A stretch of DNA of 64,000 nt from Sergeia podlipaevii (taxonomy: Eukaryota > Euglenozoa > Kinetoplastea > Trypanosomatida > Trypanosomatidae). Below the pieces are notes generated by a model. The model was not told where the DNA came from. It saw nothing but the letters and a program-made list of their open reading frames with translations, and ran no database searches. The DNA lies in contig JASANZ010002272.1 of NCBI GenBank assembly GCA_030849805.1, positions 124,001 to 188,000 of the forward strand. Reading direction: 5' to 3'. Every line of letters begins with the position of its first letter. Positions within the stretch are counted from its first letter, which is position 1. The position numbers and the translations under genes were made by a program. Below are positions 9,701-19,981 of the stretch, piece after piece.

Positions 9701-12700
9701 GTGACCAACAGCGTCTTACCAAAGCGAATCGCGAGCTCGAGAGTGTGAGTAAAGCGCTCATCGTGCATCGAGGCCACCTCAACCACAGCGTTCTTTCGCT
9801 TTAAGTGCTCCTTCGCCCACTCGATTGCCTGATTGGCTGGATCCACAACAAGTGGGGTCTGGCCCGTTTCAATCATTGCCACGGCGTTCTCAAGACTGAG
9901 CTCATCGCCTGGGAGACCCTCCGCCTTGAACTGTAACAGTTCTCCTTCAGTGCGCATAAAGCGCGTGAAGCTAACGGGTTCCTCGGCGGGGAAGCCTAGC
10001 TTCGCCGACCACTGCTTGACATACTTGAGGCGCACATCTTCTGTCTCTTCACAAAGATATGTGATGAACGCTGCTGCCACAAGGGCTCGCTTCGGCATCG
10101 TCCGCGTTGCCTCGCGAATCGTCCCCGCCTCCGTAGCCCAGCGTGTCTTCTCCCCACTTAGCTTCTCCAGCAAATCCTGCGCCTTGACAAGCTCCTCCTC
10201 AGACTGCGTCAACTTGGTCCGCAGTCGCTCCGCCTCCTTGCACTTGGAGGAGAACTCCTCGCGCAGTTCTTCCACGAGCTTGTCAATCTTGCGCAACTTC
10301 TTCCTGAGGTGCTCAAGCTTCTCCTCGCCCTCCTTCTGATTTGCCTCAAGCTGCTCGAGCTGTCGGGTAAGTGGCGCAATGCGCTCCATAATGGTCGAGT
10401 AGCCCACCATCGCCTTCACCCACTCCGCCATTGGCGCGGCCGCAACAGAGGCACGATGAATGACCTCCTGCTTGAAGGAAGTCGCCTTCTGTTGCAGCAA
10501 CTTCGACACGCTCGCTCGAATCTGTGGCGTCACATCCTTCACGTTAAACTCAAGAATGCGCTCCTTTGCACCGCGCTCACCGAGAAACTTGCGCATTGAC
10601 TGCCATGAAACGTCATTCACGCCGAGAAGGGCGAGCACACCCTCCAAAACGTCACGGATGGGCTCCGGCGGAGCCTTTAGAGATCGAATTTCATTGAGCT
10701 GCTCACTACGAATAGTACTGACGGCATCCTTGGCAGCATCTAGCATTGGCTTGATGCTACTCAGCTCATCCTCCACGCTGCCACGCTTGACTACAATGTC
10801 ATCGTGTTCCTCCTTGAGTTGTTCCTGCAACTCCGTGGCCTGATCGCGCTGCTCCTGAGAGTCCTGCATGCTTTTCTGGATCTGATCGAGCGCCTTGTCC
10901 GCTTCCTTCTGCATCCGCTCCACCTCCGACTTCTTCTTGGCCACGTCCGTCTTGATCGCCTCCACGCTTCCCTCAGCCTCCTTCAGCTTCGTAAGACCTG
11001 TCTCCAGACGCACAATCTTCTCCTCGTTACACCTGCTCTTGCTATCCATGATGCGACTGTATGTTTCCATGAGAATCTGAAAGTCCTTCGGAGTAGAGCG
11101 AGTGCCAAGGGACTCGTGAATCGCAAACATCTCACGATGCAAAGAGAATCCCTTATTGCCCGGATCAGCCTCAAGCGCAGCGATCTTATCCTTCAGTCGT
11201 GTCTTGCACATGATCCTTGTCACCTCATTACTCCACGTGCCCATCCACATGAGCTCGCACTTGCTGAGCAAACCTGGGTTAGACTGCAGACGCACCAGGA
11301 AGAGCTCGTGCAAGTTATCCATAATGAGAGCAACACGCAAGTTGCGCTGCAGTCGGTCAAGGAAGTAACTGTAAATGGGCCCCATGTGGCCGTCACGGGC
11401 TGCCTCCTCACGCAGCGGAGCGAGAAGCCCCTCAAGCTCTTCAGGGGTAAAGAGGCCAGGCACCTCACCGCTGCTCACAAGCCCATTGACACACTCCAGA
11501 AAGGACTCCTTGACAATGTTGTGATCCTCCAGAATGAGCACCATCGGCGTGTTCTGCACTGTGGCGCGATGAATGTACGTGCGGAGATCATTGCGGAAGT
11601 CCTTGACGGCGTAGTCGTGCGTCATGTTAAGAGTGGTAACTTCCATGCGCTGCATGTACGCTGCAAGAATAACGGCGTCACGACGGCCTACGCCTGGACG
11701 ACCCACAATGATCACATGCCCGCCGGGGCGAGCAAAGACACGGTCAACACGCGTCACCCATGAAATGACCTCCGGAATAACCGTCATCCCAAGATCCTTA
11801 AACTCACGACTGTAACGCAGCAACGCGCCTTCTGCCTCGGCCGCCACATCGCTAAATTTTTTCTGTTGAAGCTGCTTGATACCGTTAGTGTCGGCCGAAG
11901 AAGCGTCGCTAAACCATGTCACGAACATAGTAGCAAAACGATCCTCACGGCTCGGAACAGAGTAGCCAATCGTGGCAAGCTGCTCGGCGAAGATCTTCTC
12001 AGCACGGGCGCGGTCCTCCTGTCTTGGTAGGCAGTCAGCAAAGATGCGCTGCGCCTCGTAAGCGAGCACCGCGGGCAGGGTCGTCTGCGCATCAATCTTG
12101 TAGAGTAGTGCATTAGCAATCCAGTTCGTAACGTGGCGGGGGCAGAAGTAAAAGTGGGCGTACTCCTCTCCCTCAAAGCGCCGCCGGATGCGGTCAAACA
12201 CACTCATGACAAACTGTGCGAGCTCGTGTCCGTTTTGGTAATCCTTGCCCTGTCCAATCGTGGTGGTGCGCAGTAAGCCAGCCCAGTAGGTAGCGTATAT
12301 AAGCAACATGCTCTGCTTGCTAGGGTACGACATGGATACAATGTTGACAACAGCGAGAAGGCGAGGGGCAACAGAATAGCGACCCGCGGATGGCGCAGGG
12401 TTCATGCTCGCCACGAGTTGCACCTTCTCCACCCCGATCCACTCCAGTTCTTTACTGTAAAAGCCCTTGTATAGAATCAGCTGCTGCATGAAAGAGTGAA
12501 GCTCCACCGTACCGTATTTATCCGGCTTGGGCAAGTTCACGTTCTTAAGCACCAGCACGAGCCTCTCACCGTCGCGCGGGCGATACACACGTCCGCTGTT
12601 TGTGCTGAAGAGCGAGCACAGCTGATCGAGCTTCTGTACGACGTGGGTGGAAGTGGTCTGCGCGCTGCAGTTGATTGTCGTGGTGTGTACACCAGGAAAT

Positions 12701-15700
12701 GTCGAGAAGCACTGCTTAAGCATCGCGCCTTTACCACAGCCCTCAGGACCAACAAGGAAGAAGGGCTTGCAAGACGGATCCTGCACAAGAGGATGCAGCG
12801 TCGCCATCAGCCGCTGTACCTCCACGGTCTTGATCACCGGCGCATGGCCAGCGACGAAGCTGGCGGGAGTGATGGTGGCGTTGAGGTCCGCGACGAACTC
12901 AGCCGCGCGCATTGTCTTGGTATCCCAGTAGGTGTCCAATGGACGGTTGTCCGACTGCGGCTTCACCTTGCTCGTCTTGTAGAGCCACTCGGCAAGTTTC
13001 AGAGCGCCAGCAGGTGTGAGGGCGCTTCCCAGGCCGCGTATCATCCCGTAGATAAAGTCTGCCTCGTTCTGTGCCCCCATGACGTGGTTCAAGCACGCAT
13101 TAAGCAACCCCATAGGCGTCGTAGGCACACTGAAGCTGTCAAGGCGAATGGCTTCATCTATGGCGGCAAAGGTGTACTTGTTGACGAGGGGACCAACGCG
13201 TTTGCGCACGTCACTAGCCTGACGTTCCATGATGGACTCCACTACCGCCTCCAGGTGCACATCCTTCTCAGAAAAGAACAGCACACCCATGCGCGACACC
13301 GTAGCTGGCGAGGCAAACTCCAAGCTGTGAGTTTCAAATATAAAGTTCACATTGGGGCCGAACTGAATGCGGACACCGTTCGGCATCGTCAGCAGCTTGT
13401 TATCATCCAGTACAGAGTTGAGTGACTCAATCCACTCCGGGTCTATGTCGCCGTCACACAAGATCCATGGGTGGGCGTCCTTGGGCTGCTTCACCGCATC
13501 CCTCGCGGCCGCCGTGAGCACACCATCGTACCACTCACGTGTGTCTGGGTCCATGTAACCCAGCAGTTGCTGACGCGGCATAGCCTTGGAGTTCATCGCG
13601 TGCAGAGGCACATCCACATTCATGACCTGAAGCGCCTTACGCAGGATAGTGAGCAAGGTACTCTTCCCGCTGCCACTAGGGCCCACGAGCACCACACCCA
13701 TGCGTTGGTTCATCGCCTCATAAAGCTGAAGTACCTTGCGGGTCTGAGAAGGAATTGGCTGCAGACCAAGCTCCTTGACTGCCGTAGTGATGGCGGCCTC
13801 CAGCTCGCTGTATGTGATCTCGCGTGCTTCCACGCCGGGAAAAATATCGCGCAGCAACCCACCAAACAGCCTGGCGTCGTCAAAGGTAAGCTTACTCAGA
13901 GTGTTGATATTCAGGGACTGAAGCATTAGCTCAGCCTCCTCCACGCTACTTGGCGTACGCTTCGAGTTTTGCTTCTTCCAGCGCTGCACAAGTGTGCCGC
14001 CAAGCCGCAGCACCGCCTTGAGTGGTCGAAGACCCCAGTCATAGTGCTGTTGGTGAGACATGAGTTGTCCACAGAGCTTGTAGAGCTCCACGACATTCTT
14101 GGCGAGTGCCCTGGCGTGTGTAAAGCCTTCCGACAACAGCATCGTGGCTGTAATGAGCTCGTTATCCGGCACGCTCATGGCTACCTCGCGGAAGAGTTGC
14201 TTCAAGTTATCTGGTAGCTTCGTACGACCACCGTAGCCCTTGCCGGCGGGGTTCAACGTCACAAAGATACCCGCGTTGGGGTTCACATTGATTGTCTTGT
14301 TAAGCAACGGGCACGTCGGCTCTCGGCTCTTCAGCGCCTCTTGTATCACCTGGATCATCTGGGAAATGGCAGAAAGTTGATCAATCTTGAGACGGTTGAA
14401 CTCATCAAAGCAGCCCCACGCTCCGCACTTGACGATACCGACAAAAATGCGACCCATTGCCTTGAAGTCAATGCCCTCATCACAGTTAAAAACCAGAACT
14501 TGGCGGCCCATGGCGGAGCCTAACGCCTTGACAGATTCTGTCTTACCAGTACCAGCAGGACCGTAGGGGTTGCCACCATAGCCAAGGCCCATACCTTTGG
14601 TCAATACGAGGTAGCACTTGTCCGTCAGTGGGGTATGCACAAGCTTCGCGGCGTTACCCTGGTACTCGTACGTGTAGTCAAAGGATGTGTCGAGCATATG
14701 CACCCGGCAAATGCGCTCGTCAATGGTGTATCGCAGCTGCTTTTGCCACCACCATTCTGCGATCGACTTGACTCTCTTCGTGATCAGCAGCTCCGCCACC
14801 TCAATGTTGTGAATAATGTCAAGAATAAGCGCTTTGATCTTGAGGTTGCTCACGGTGTCTGCATCGGCAGAAGCCCCAGTGAGCTTGTCGAGCTGCCTCT
14901 TCAGTTTTTCCACCTCGCCCGCAACCTCGCCCCTGGGGATTGCCGCCTCCATGCGTGCAGTAAAGTGAATTTGCAGAGCCACCTGTAAGATCTGAGAAGG
15001 ATAACGCTGAATGCACTCCATATTGGTCGGGTCTGACTCTGCCACGCACTTGCTGAGCAACTCACGCAGCGTTGTCTTCATGCATTCATCCAGGCGGATA
15101 AGCCAGTCCTCGACGTCGTTGTCAGTAATTGGAACGGGCTTCAACAGTGCTACCTCTTCATGATCCGCCGAGACCATCTTGACAATGGCGCTCTCGTTCT
15201 CATTGAAGACGACTGAGTTGATGCCCATGAAGAGCTTCTTGAGATGAGACTGAATGACTGATGGGTTCTGGCTGTGACCAAGAATCTCCAGCAGGTCCTC
15301 GTCGCTGATAAAGTAGAAGCGAGGCAGCTTGTCACGCTTGGCATCAAGGTACTCCATGAGAGACTTCTGGCAGCGCTCCATCTGTTCCAAGATGCCCTTG
15401 AGCTTATCATTAAAGTCAATCTGCGACGTCATGGACATCACGCGCGGATCAGCCTCCACCTCTCGCAAAATGCTCACAAACTCCTTATCCACACGTTTGA
15501 ACCGTGCCTGCTCCTGTGGCAACGCACCGCGAGCAAAGATGGGCTCCAGGTACGTCCACTTGCGCTGAATGCTGTTGAGCTGCTGTAGAGACTCGGAAAG
15601 AGAAGCAAGCTTCACCTCCCACCCAGTCGCCTCATCCGCAAAGTGCTGGTAGAAGGGACTGTCCTTGAGAGACCCAACGAGGGCCTGGTTGTCGCTCACC

Positions 15701-18700
15701 TGTGTCATCACATCCTTCCACTCTGAGATAAGCTTCACCTTCACTGCGCAGTCGGTAGGCTCCACTAGTGTAAAGGTGGCTTCCAGTGCCCACGTGCGCA
15801 GGTCCTGCAGCGCCTCACGCAGTTGGATTTCTCCTTGAGCGCGGGCGTGAAGCTGCTTCAGCTCCGCCTGCTTCTCCAGCACCTGGTCGTAGTGATCAAG
15901 AATGTCACCAAAGCACAGTGTTGCGCTGGTCCTACTGCGGTCGATGCCAACGAGACGGAACATTTCGTTCCAGTGCTCTGTCATCCACCCGTCACCTCTG
16001 ACGAACTTTAGAAGAAGCAGTACGTCGTTCCACGCCCGCAGCAGCTCCAGCAAATAGTCCGCAATCACATTTTCCGTTTCCTTGCTCTCACGCACCGTCT
16101 TCTCCAGAGTAGTGCGCCACTCTTTGCAGAAGTCATCGAATTGGTACGTGTGAGCCCGAAACGTGAGCCAGTCCTCGTTACGCAGACCTGCCAGCTGCTC
16201 CTGAAAGGAGTCATAGAGACCCCACATCGTGGAGGTGCTGTCTACGTCTTGCACAGTTCGCTCCAGCACAGAGAAGTTTGGCTTTGGTTGGTTAAAGTAG
16301 TTACACTTGGACTCCAGCTCTGAACCCTGTGTCTTGAGGTCAGCGAGATCGTTCATTTGATCCTTCAAGAACGCCAGACTTTTGCTCACGCCATCCGGTT
16401 TCTTGTCCTTGAACGCCTTGAAGAGCAGAGCCTTGTGCTTGTTCCAGTTAACAGAAAAGCGCTGCACGTCCTTGAGGAACTTCTGAATAAGACTGTCAAG
16501 CGAGACACGCATCTTTGCTACGGAGGCCTCAATTACTTTGGTATGAGACGACATGGCATCCCTAAGATGCTCCCAGCGCGTGCGTGTGGCGCCTAGGTCA
16601 ATGGACGCGCCGGACTGCTGCCTCAGCTCCTTGTTACGCTTCTCGACAGACTTGTACTTGGCCTCATACTCAGGCATCTTGGCAAGACACTCGCGGTAGG
16701 CAACATTCGCCTGCCCCACCTCATCCATCGTCGTCGGCTGACGCTCCACCACGTTCGACGTCGCAAAGACAAAATCGTCAATCTCGGTAATAGTCTGCTG
16801 CACGCCGCGGCGCATGGAGTTGAGCAGAGCCTCCTCGAGACGATGCAACTGCTCTTCCATACTGGCCTTCACAGGGACAGTACTGATGGAAAAGCAGTCC
16901 ACCCGCATCACATCCTCAATTTTGCTCATCTTGTTCAGGTGCTCCTTCACAGTAAAAAATCCTTCCGCGTAGCGATCTGTCTCGGATGCCCATTGTTCGA
17001 CAATGCTGTCAAGATCTGGTGTGCCGTTGGTGCCACACAGGCCTACCACAATGTGGGATCGAAATGCCTTGCGCACACGGTTCAGCTTATGGAACAGCTC
17101 AATTGCCTTGGTGTGAACGGTGATGATACGCTCGTTGTTTGCAAGAGGCATGGTGGGGTAGATCTCATACGTACCACCGCCTTCACGCTTTGGCTGAAGA
17201 CCACGGAAGCGTAGGGGGACACTGACAAACTCACGCAGCTTTACATAGTAAGCTTCGCGGATCGCCTCAAACGAAGGCTTGAATTGCACGACCCCCTGCT
17301 TGAACACCAGCTCCACCCGGAACTCCTCCATATTCTCGTGAAGACTCTCAAGCCCTCTGCAGTACTGGTACTCCAGCGCCTTGTAGAGCTGGCAATCCCA
17401 GTGACGGCGCCACTCATCGTAGTTCTCAAAGCGATGCTGAGAGAGAAACTCGTCGAAGCTGCCACGCATGCCGTCAACCGCGCTGCGCCACTGATCCATG
17501 TGCTTAGTGAGGTCAACGTTGTGAAGCGCGATGACTTGGCTGATGAAGTCGCAGTGAAAACGACGAATGTGACGGTTCTCGCTGCTAAGAGCCTCAACCG
17601 AGTTCTGAAAACGCAAGTTGAGCCCCTCGAGCTCCTGATAGTTGGAAACCGCCACCACACGCTGCGTCGTCCCAGCGAACAAAATCTGCGAAAGTGTGCG
17701 CTGCATCGTTGCCTGGAGCATCGCACGGGTGCAAGGAATTATTTGTTGAAGAACGATATTGTAGTTAGCAACGGACTGCTGAGTGCGGTGCGCGGCGGCT
17801 ACCAACTGCTCACACGCTCGAATGGCATTCCCCGCTGTCTCCGGCATCTTCAGGTCCTCATTAAGCGGACCACACCAACTGCGCAAGTTACGAACGTCCT
17901 GCAGGTACTGCAGAAGCGGCTGCGACACAGTGCAGCTCAGGTGATGTGTCTCCTCATCTACCGAGACTACAACGGCATCCTCGAGCTGCACCATCTTCGA
18001 CGCCTGCATCGCAATCGCCGTGCACCACTGACGCACGACATTCGTCTCGCTCCTGCGAGTCTCTCCAATGATGCTTCCCGCGTGCTCTGCAACGCGCTCT
18101 GTAAGGGTTGAGTTGGGACCAAACAGGCGGTAGGCGGTCTCGGGAATAGTACTGCACTCAGCTTGGCAACTCTTTGCCGCGCGAAGCTTCTGCAGATCAG
18201 TGGTAGCGCGCCGTATGTTGTTCTCATAGCGGCCCTTAACCCCATCCAGTTGCTTCACCATGTACTCCGCGATGGCTGTCATCTCCTTGTCCACCGCGTC
18301 CTGAATACTTTCTCGGCGCAGCAATGCAGAGAACTGCAGCAGCAGACGAACTTGGTTATCAGAAGGTTGATTTGCAAAAAGCTTCCTCACTCGGTTACGC
18401 AGCTTCGGGTCCAAAAAGGACAACTCCTTCTCAAAGGCAGCTACACTGCGCTCCCAGACAACCGTCGTGGTACCGCGCAGATCCGTCATACTGACCCCTT
18501 CAAAGATCGTTTCTGGCAGCAACGCATCCGGCACCTCCTCCTTGAGGTGTACAATGTTGTTGATCATCTCTCGGATGCGCACGACATCGTGCAGACGCTT
18601 TGCAAAATCGTTGAAGCTCTCGTCATGAAAGCGGCCACCATCCCAGTTGTTCCAGTCCTGCTTCGACACACGCGAGATGATCATGTTCCACTGCTTGCAC

Positions 18701-19659
18701 AGCTTGAGGGCAGTCCGAATGTCGGTCATATTCATTCGCCACGGCCCACGCCAGTCTGAGCCCTGCAGTTGAACCTGCCCCTTGATGTACTCACGAAGGT
18801 CACCAGCGACAATGGAGAGAAGAGACACAGCGTTGATCTTGATACGCTCGGTGTGGGTGTTGCGGTTCCAGTAGTCAATGAGCGCCTGATGCACAATCTT
18901 GAGAACTTCACCTGCCTCTGGAAGTGCAAAGGCCTTGGAGCGCCACAGCGCTGGCAGCTCACTCTCCACCGAGGCAGTGGAGTAGCTGGACAAGGCGTGT
19001 GCAAGCGCATGCGTATCGATCCAGACCTTAGCAAGAGGGCCACTGGGAAGTTTCATAGTGCTGTAGGAACCTTGCAGCAACGACACGTCCATCATGCTAG
19101 CCTCCCGCATGCCTGCCCCCTCATTCTCTAAAAGATCCAACGTGGTGCTGGAGAAGGCCCTGACGCACACAAGGCGCTGCATCAGCACATCGAAGCGGGT
19201 ACCAGTCGGGCACATCGCGGCTGGGAAATCTGTGACGCCAACAGCGCCTTCGTGAAGGTCAGCAGCGACGTCGTTGTAGAGCATATCCAGCATCATCGCC
19301 GCCGCAGGCACATCGGGGATGGTGCTGAGATCAGCGGGAAGATCGCCTACATTACTGTGCTTGTTGATGAGCTTGGTGAAGGAAACGGCGTTATCGGCAA
19401 GATTGCCAAAATTGGTCTCTCTCTGCTCATTCGTTAGGCGCAGTGCAGTGCGGCCCGTCACATCCCGCACAAGTGCAGAGCACAAGCGCTGCATCTCCAA
19501 TGGCAGTTCATTCTTTTCACTCCCTTCGGAAGTCTGAAACTGAAAGAGCACCCACCCATCCCCTCGACTGATCTGCACTGGACCAAAGCGCACTTGTAGA
19601 TGACGCTGCGCAGTGCTTGTGAGTTGTGCCTCCACAGCAACCAATCCAGAGGCAGACAT
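6787..19659 (-). CDS. DYNC2H1: Cytoplasmic dynein-2 (intraflagellar transport) heavy chain
   Basis: At 4290 residues the protein has the usual size for dynein-2. A tail and linker occupy residues 1 to ~1650. AAA1 has P-loop GPAGTGKT near residue 1697, followed by VFNCDEGIDFKAMGRIFVG and KCGAWGCFDEFNRL, the dynein-2 signature. AAA2 has GPSGSGKST (~1993). AAA3 has GPEGCGKG (~2305) and AAA4 has GRPGVGRR (~2653); both unusual loops are shared with dynein-2. The antiparallel stalk coiled coil and microtubule-binding domain lie at about 2870-3160, followed by AAA5, AAA6 and the C-terminal domain. Dynein-2 powers retrograde transport along the axoneme and is needed for flagellum assembly. Trypanosomatids have two paralogues (DHC2.1 and DHC2.2); I cannot say which this is. 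The ATG at 19659 is preferred to 19704, whose extra 15 residues are Ile/Tyr low complexity. The frame is intact. Confidence 0.95.
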   Translation of the reverse strand: MSASGLVAVEAQLTSTAQRHLQVRFGPVQISRGDGWVLFQFQTSEGSEKNELPLEMQRLCSALVRDVTGRTALRLTNEQRETNFGNLADNAVSFTKLINKHSNVGDLPADLSTIPDVPAAAMMLDMLYNDVAADLHEGAVGVTDFPAAMCPTGTRFDVLMQRLVCVRAFSSTTLDLLENEGAGMREASMMDVSLLQGSYSTMKLPSGPLAKVWIDTHALAHALSSYSTASVESELPALWRSKAFALPEAGEVLKIVHQALIDYWNRNTHTERIKINAVSLLSIVAGDLREYIKGQVQLQGSDWRGPWRMNMTDIRTALKLCKQWNMIISRVSKQDWNNWDGGRFHDESFNDFAKRLHDVVRIREMINNIVHLKEEVPDALLPETIFEGVSMTDLRGTTTVVWERSVAAFEKELSFLDPKLRNRVRKLFANQPSDNQVRLLLQFSALLRRESIQDAVDKEMTAIAEYMVKQLDGVKGRYENNIRRATTDLQKLRAAKSCQAECSTIPETAYRLFGPNSTLTERVAEHAGSIIGETRRSETNVVRQWCTAIAMQASKMVQLEDAVVVSVDEETHHLSCTVSQPLLQYLQDVRNLRSWCGPLNEDLKMPETAGNAIRACEQLVAAAHRTQQSVANYNIVLQQIIPCTRAMLQATMQRTLSQILFAGTTQRVVAVSNYQELEGLNLRFQNSVEALSSENRHIRRFHCDFISQVIALHNVDLTKHMDQWRSAVDGMRGSFDEFLSQHRFENYDEWRRHWDCQLYKALEYQYCRGLESLHENMEEFRVELVFKQGVVQFKPSFEAIREAYYVKLREFVSVPLRFRGLQPKREGGGTYEIYPTMPLANNERIITVHTKAIELFHKLNRVRKAFRSHIVVGLCGTNGTPDLDSIVEQWASETDRYAEGFFTVKEHLNKMSKIEDVMRVDCFSISTVPVKASMEEQLHRLEEALLNSMRRGVQQTITEIDDFVFATSNVVERQPTTMDEVGQANVAYRECLAKMPEYEAKYKSVEKRNKELRQQSGASIDLGATRTRWEHLRDAMSSHTKVIEASVAKMRVSLDSLIQKFLKDVQRFSVNWNKHKALLFKAFKDKKPDGVSKSLAFLKDQMNDLADLKTQGSELESKCNYFNQPKPNFSVLERTVQDVDSTSTMWGLYDSFQEQLAGLRNEDWLTFRAHTYQFDDFCKEWRTTLEKTVRESKETENVIADYLLELLRAWNDVLLLLKFVRGDGWMTEHWNEMFRLVGIDRSRTSATLCFGDILDHYDQVLEKQAELKQLHARAQGEIQLREALQDLRTWALEATFTLVEPTDCAVKVKLISEWKDVMTQVSDNQALVGSLKDSPFYQHFADEATGWEVKLASLSESLQQLNSIQRKWTYLEPIFARGALPQEQARFKRVDKEFVSILREVEADPRVMSMTSQIDFNDKLKGILEQMERCQKSLMEYLDAKRDKLPRFYFISDEDLLEILGHSQNPSVIQSHLKKLFMGINSVVFNENESAIVKMVSADHEEVALLKPVPITDNDVEDWLIRLDECMKTTLRELLSKCVAESDPTNMECIQRYPSQILQVALQIHFTARMEAAIPRGEVAGEVEKLKRQLDKLTGASADADTVSNLKIKALILDIIHNIEVAELLITKRVKSIAEWWWQKQLRYTIDERICRVHMLDTSFDYTYEYQGNAAKLVHTPLTDKCYLVLTKGMGLGYGGNPYGPAGTGKTESVKALGSAMGRQVLVFNCDEGIDFKAMGRIFVGIVKCGAWGCFDEFNRLKIDQLSAISQMIQVIQEALKSREPTCPLLNKTINVNPNAGIFVTLNPAGKGYGGRTKLPDNLKQLFREVAMSVPDNELITATMLLSEGFTHARALAKNVVELYKLCGQLMSHQQHYDWGLRPLKAVLRLGGTLVQRWKKQNSKRTPSSVEEAELMLQSLNINTLSKLTFDDARLFGGLLRDIFPGVEAREITYSELEAAITTAVKELGLQPIPSQTRKVLQLYEAMNQRMGVVLVGPSGSGKSTLLTILRKALQVMNVDVPLHAMNSKAMPRQQLLGYMDPDTREWYDGVLTAAARDAVKQPKDAHPWILCDGDIDPEWIESLNSVLDDNKLLTMPNGVRIQFGPNVNFIFETHSLEFASPATVSRMGVLFFSEKDVHLEAVVESIMERQASDVRKRVGPLVNKYTFAAIDEAIRLDSFSVPTTPMGLLNACLNHVMGAQNEADFIYGMIRGLGSALTPAGALKLAEWLYKTSKVKPQSDNRPLDTYWDTKTMRAAEFVADLNATITPASFVAGHAPVIKTVEVQRLMATLHPLVQDPSCKPFFLVGPEGCGKGAMLKQCFSTFPGVHTTTINCSAQTTSTHVVQKLDQLCSLFSTNSGRVYRPRDGERLVLVLKNVNLPKPDKYGTVELHSFMQQLILYKGFYSKELEWIGVEKVQLVASMNPAPSAGRYSVAPRLLAVVNIVSMSYPSKQSMLLIYATYWAGLLRTTTIGQGKDYQNGHELAQFVMSVFDRIRRRFEGEEYAHFYFCPRHVTNWIANALLYKIDAQTTLPAVLAYEAQRIFADCLPRQEDRARAEKIFAEQLATIGYSVPSREDRFATMFVTWFSDASSADTNGIKQLQQKKFSDVAAEAEGALLRYSREFKDLGMTVIPEVISWVTRVDRVFARPGGHVIIVGRPGVGRRDAVILAAYMQRMEVTTLNMTHDYAVKDFRNDLRTYIHRATVQNTPMVLILEDHNIVKESFLECVNGLVSSGEVPGLFTPEELEGLLAPLREEAARDGHMGPIYSYFLDRLQRNLRVALIMDNLHELFLVRLQSNPGLLSKCELMWMGTWSNEVTRIMCKTRLKDKIAALEADPGNKGFSLHREMFAIHESLGTRSTPKDFQILMETYSRIMDSKSRCNEEKIVRLETGLTKLKEAEGSVEAIKTDVAKKKSEVERMQKEADKALDQIQKSMQDSQEQRDQATELQEQLKEEHDDIVVKRGSVEDELSSIKPMLDAAKDAVSTIRSEQLNEIRSLKAPPEPIRDVLEGVLALLGVNDVSWQSMRKFLGERGAKERILEFNVKDVTPQIRASVSKLLQQKATSFKQEVIHRASVAAAPMAEWVKAMVGYSTIMERIAPLTRQLEQLEANQKEGEEKLEHLRKKLRKIDKLVEELREEFSSKCKEAERLRTKLTQSEEELVKAQDLLEKLSGEKTRWATEAGTIREATRTMPKRALVAAAFITYLCEETEDVRLKYVKQWSAKLGFPAEEPVSFTRFMRTEGELLQFKAEGLPGDELSLENAVAMIETGQTPLVVDPANQAIEWAKEHLKRKNAVVEVASMHDERFTHTLELAIRFGKTLLVTEVGGILPMLYPVLRRDLISAGAKRVVQVGNKQVDWQDTFKIILFSRNTDMKLPPGAAALLTEVNFSVTSLGLESQLLGITIQHEKPELEEQKVALLKQEEALKVELSKLEIRLLDELADSQGNLLENVQLINSLNEVKTQASNIQDSLKQSNQLQRELDDKREVYRPFAQNGSLLYFIIADMERLNRMYQFGLPDFIALFTATLTQYKGSDEVAHKVKGLVKSFARTCFHHITLGLFKKDRIAFGLHLLHAFNPKAFPSDQYDALIGAVKDVKADVDEHMPSWAPLASKAKFAALYSCESGPALIEKWGLTTNRGKWEKWMQSQTAEKDIADSGYSVMEQLLLVNVFRPDRLGALSLSVILQELQLDSLAPAVSLEESILGSSAASSPVLLITSSGADPSLEVQDIAMHRVGKQRFTQVALGGGQTDEAMQQLRRCAVQGDWIFLKNLHLVLDWASVLEKELCAMPEPNKDFRLIITTEQHDLFPSVLLRMATKVTVEAPPGVKQNLLRTYGTWDSTFVENLQDLGSQLLFGLAWFHAVVQERRTFVPQGWAKAYEFSPADLKAASDVLVEMSRRKSIDWITLKGVLENCIYGGRLDNPHDERVLIQLLDTYFTEDVIVRGKVPLYHELNVPASCNHDHIVAVIRKTLPDVDAPDVFYLPDNADRAVLETAAGVQIEDLRCLSQRTLTGHTSSDGWKALLTPVLEQWKAFGLAVSGPPRSIAASKSDPQPMDVFFVSEVNLLSRLITALTEYYEELHAVAEGTQIPESRLRTEALELAGGRMPGRWLDKMDGPRESKLWLSLLSRKYAATNTWLKEPMSASIVYDLSNLLRPETFFNALRQHTARQSKAPLVDLQLVACVGTTPISEALQVNVSVKSATIFVQGAVIGPDGKLRVVSANSPSSVALSTNIVVGWMSAERAAKVLNGFATIPVYNNAERQTMIFRLSVPCAGPAEEVKLSLGGVGCFLMAV

Positions 19660-19782
19660 AATATATTTATATAATATATATATATAAGAGTGGATACACA
19701 CCACACAGAAGTCGAGTGTATACGTGTAGCTGTTACTCTTTTTTTTTCTTTTTTTTTTTGCTTCTCTTTCAAAGCGTCGAAC

Positions 19783-19812
<30 letters not shown>
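19783..19812. repeat. (AAT)10 microsatellite
   Basis: Ten perfect AAT units lie in the probable 5' leader of the dynein-2 gene, next to a long T/C run (plus strand) at 19736-19760. Confidence 0.9.
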
Positions 19813-19814
<2 letters not shown>

Positions 19815-19928
19815 CCTTTCAAAGTAGTTAAAAACTCGCTACTAAATTTTCCCTCCGTACTTTTTTTTTCTTTTGTTTTGTTTTCCTACGATCCCCAAGT
19901 GATAATTAGAAGTCAGATGCCTATGCGA

Positions 19929-19981
19929 CTGTATATGGTTCACGTGAGAAAAGGAAGACAAAAAAGAAAGAAAAAAAAATC
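19929..19981 (-). promoter_or_regulatory. Putative trans-splice acceptor for the dynein-2 gene
   Basis: On the minus strand a ~35-nt T/C tract ends at CTCACGTGAACCATATACAG, with the AG at 19930-19929. It would give a leader of ~270 nt that includes the AAT repeat. No good tract lies closer to the ATG, because the nearer homopolymers are purine on this strand. Confidence 0.4.

Noticed and set aside
10804..11763. 319-codon plus-strand frame (and a 309-codon one at 12496-13425) opposite the dynein gene
   Set aside because: These are antisense shadows of conserved dynein sequence. Composition (Leu/His/Arg-rich) and lack of motifs fit a complement reading.
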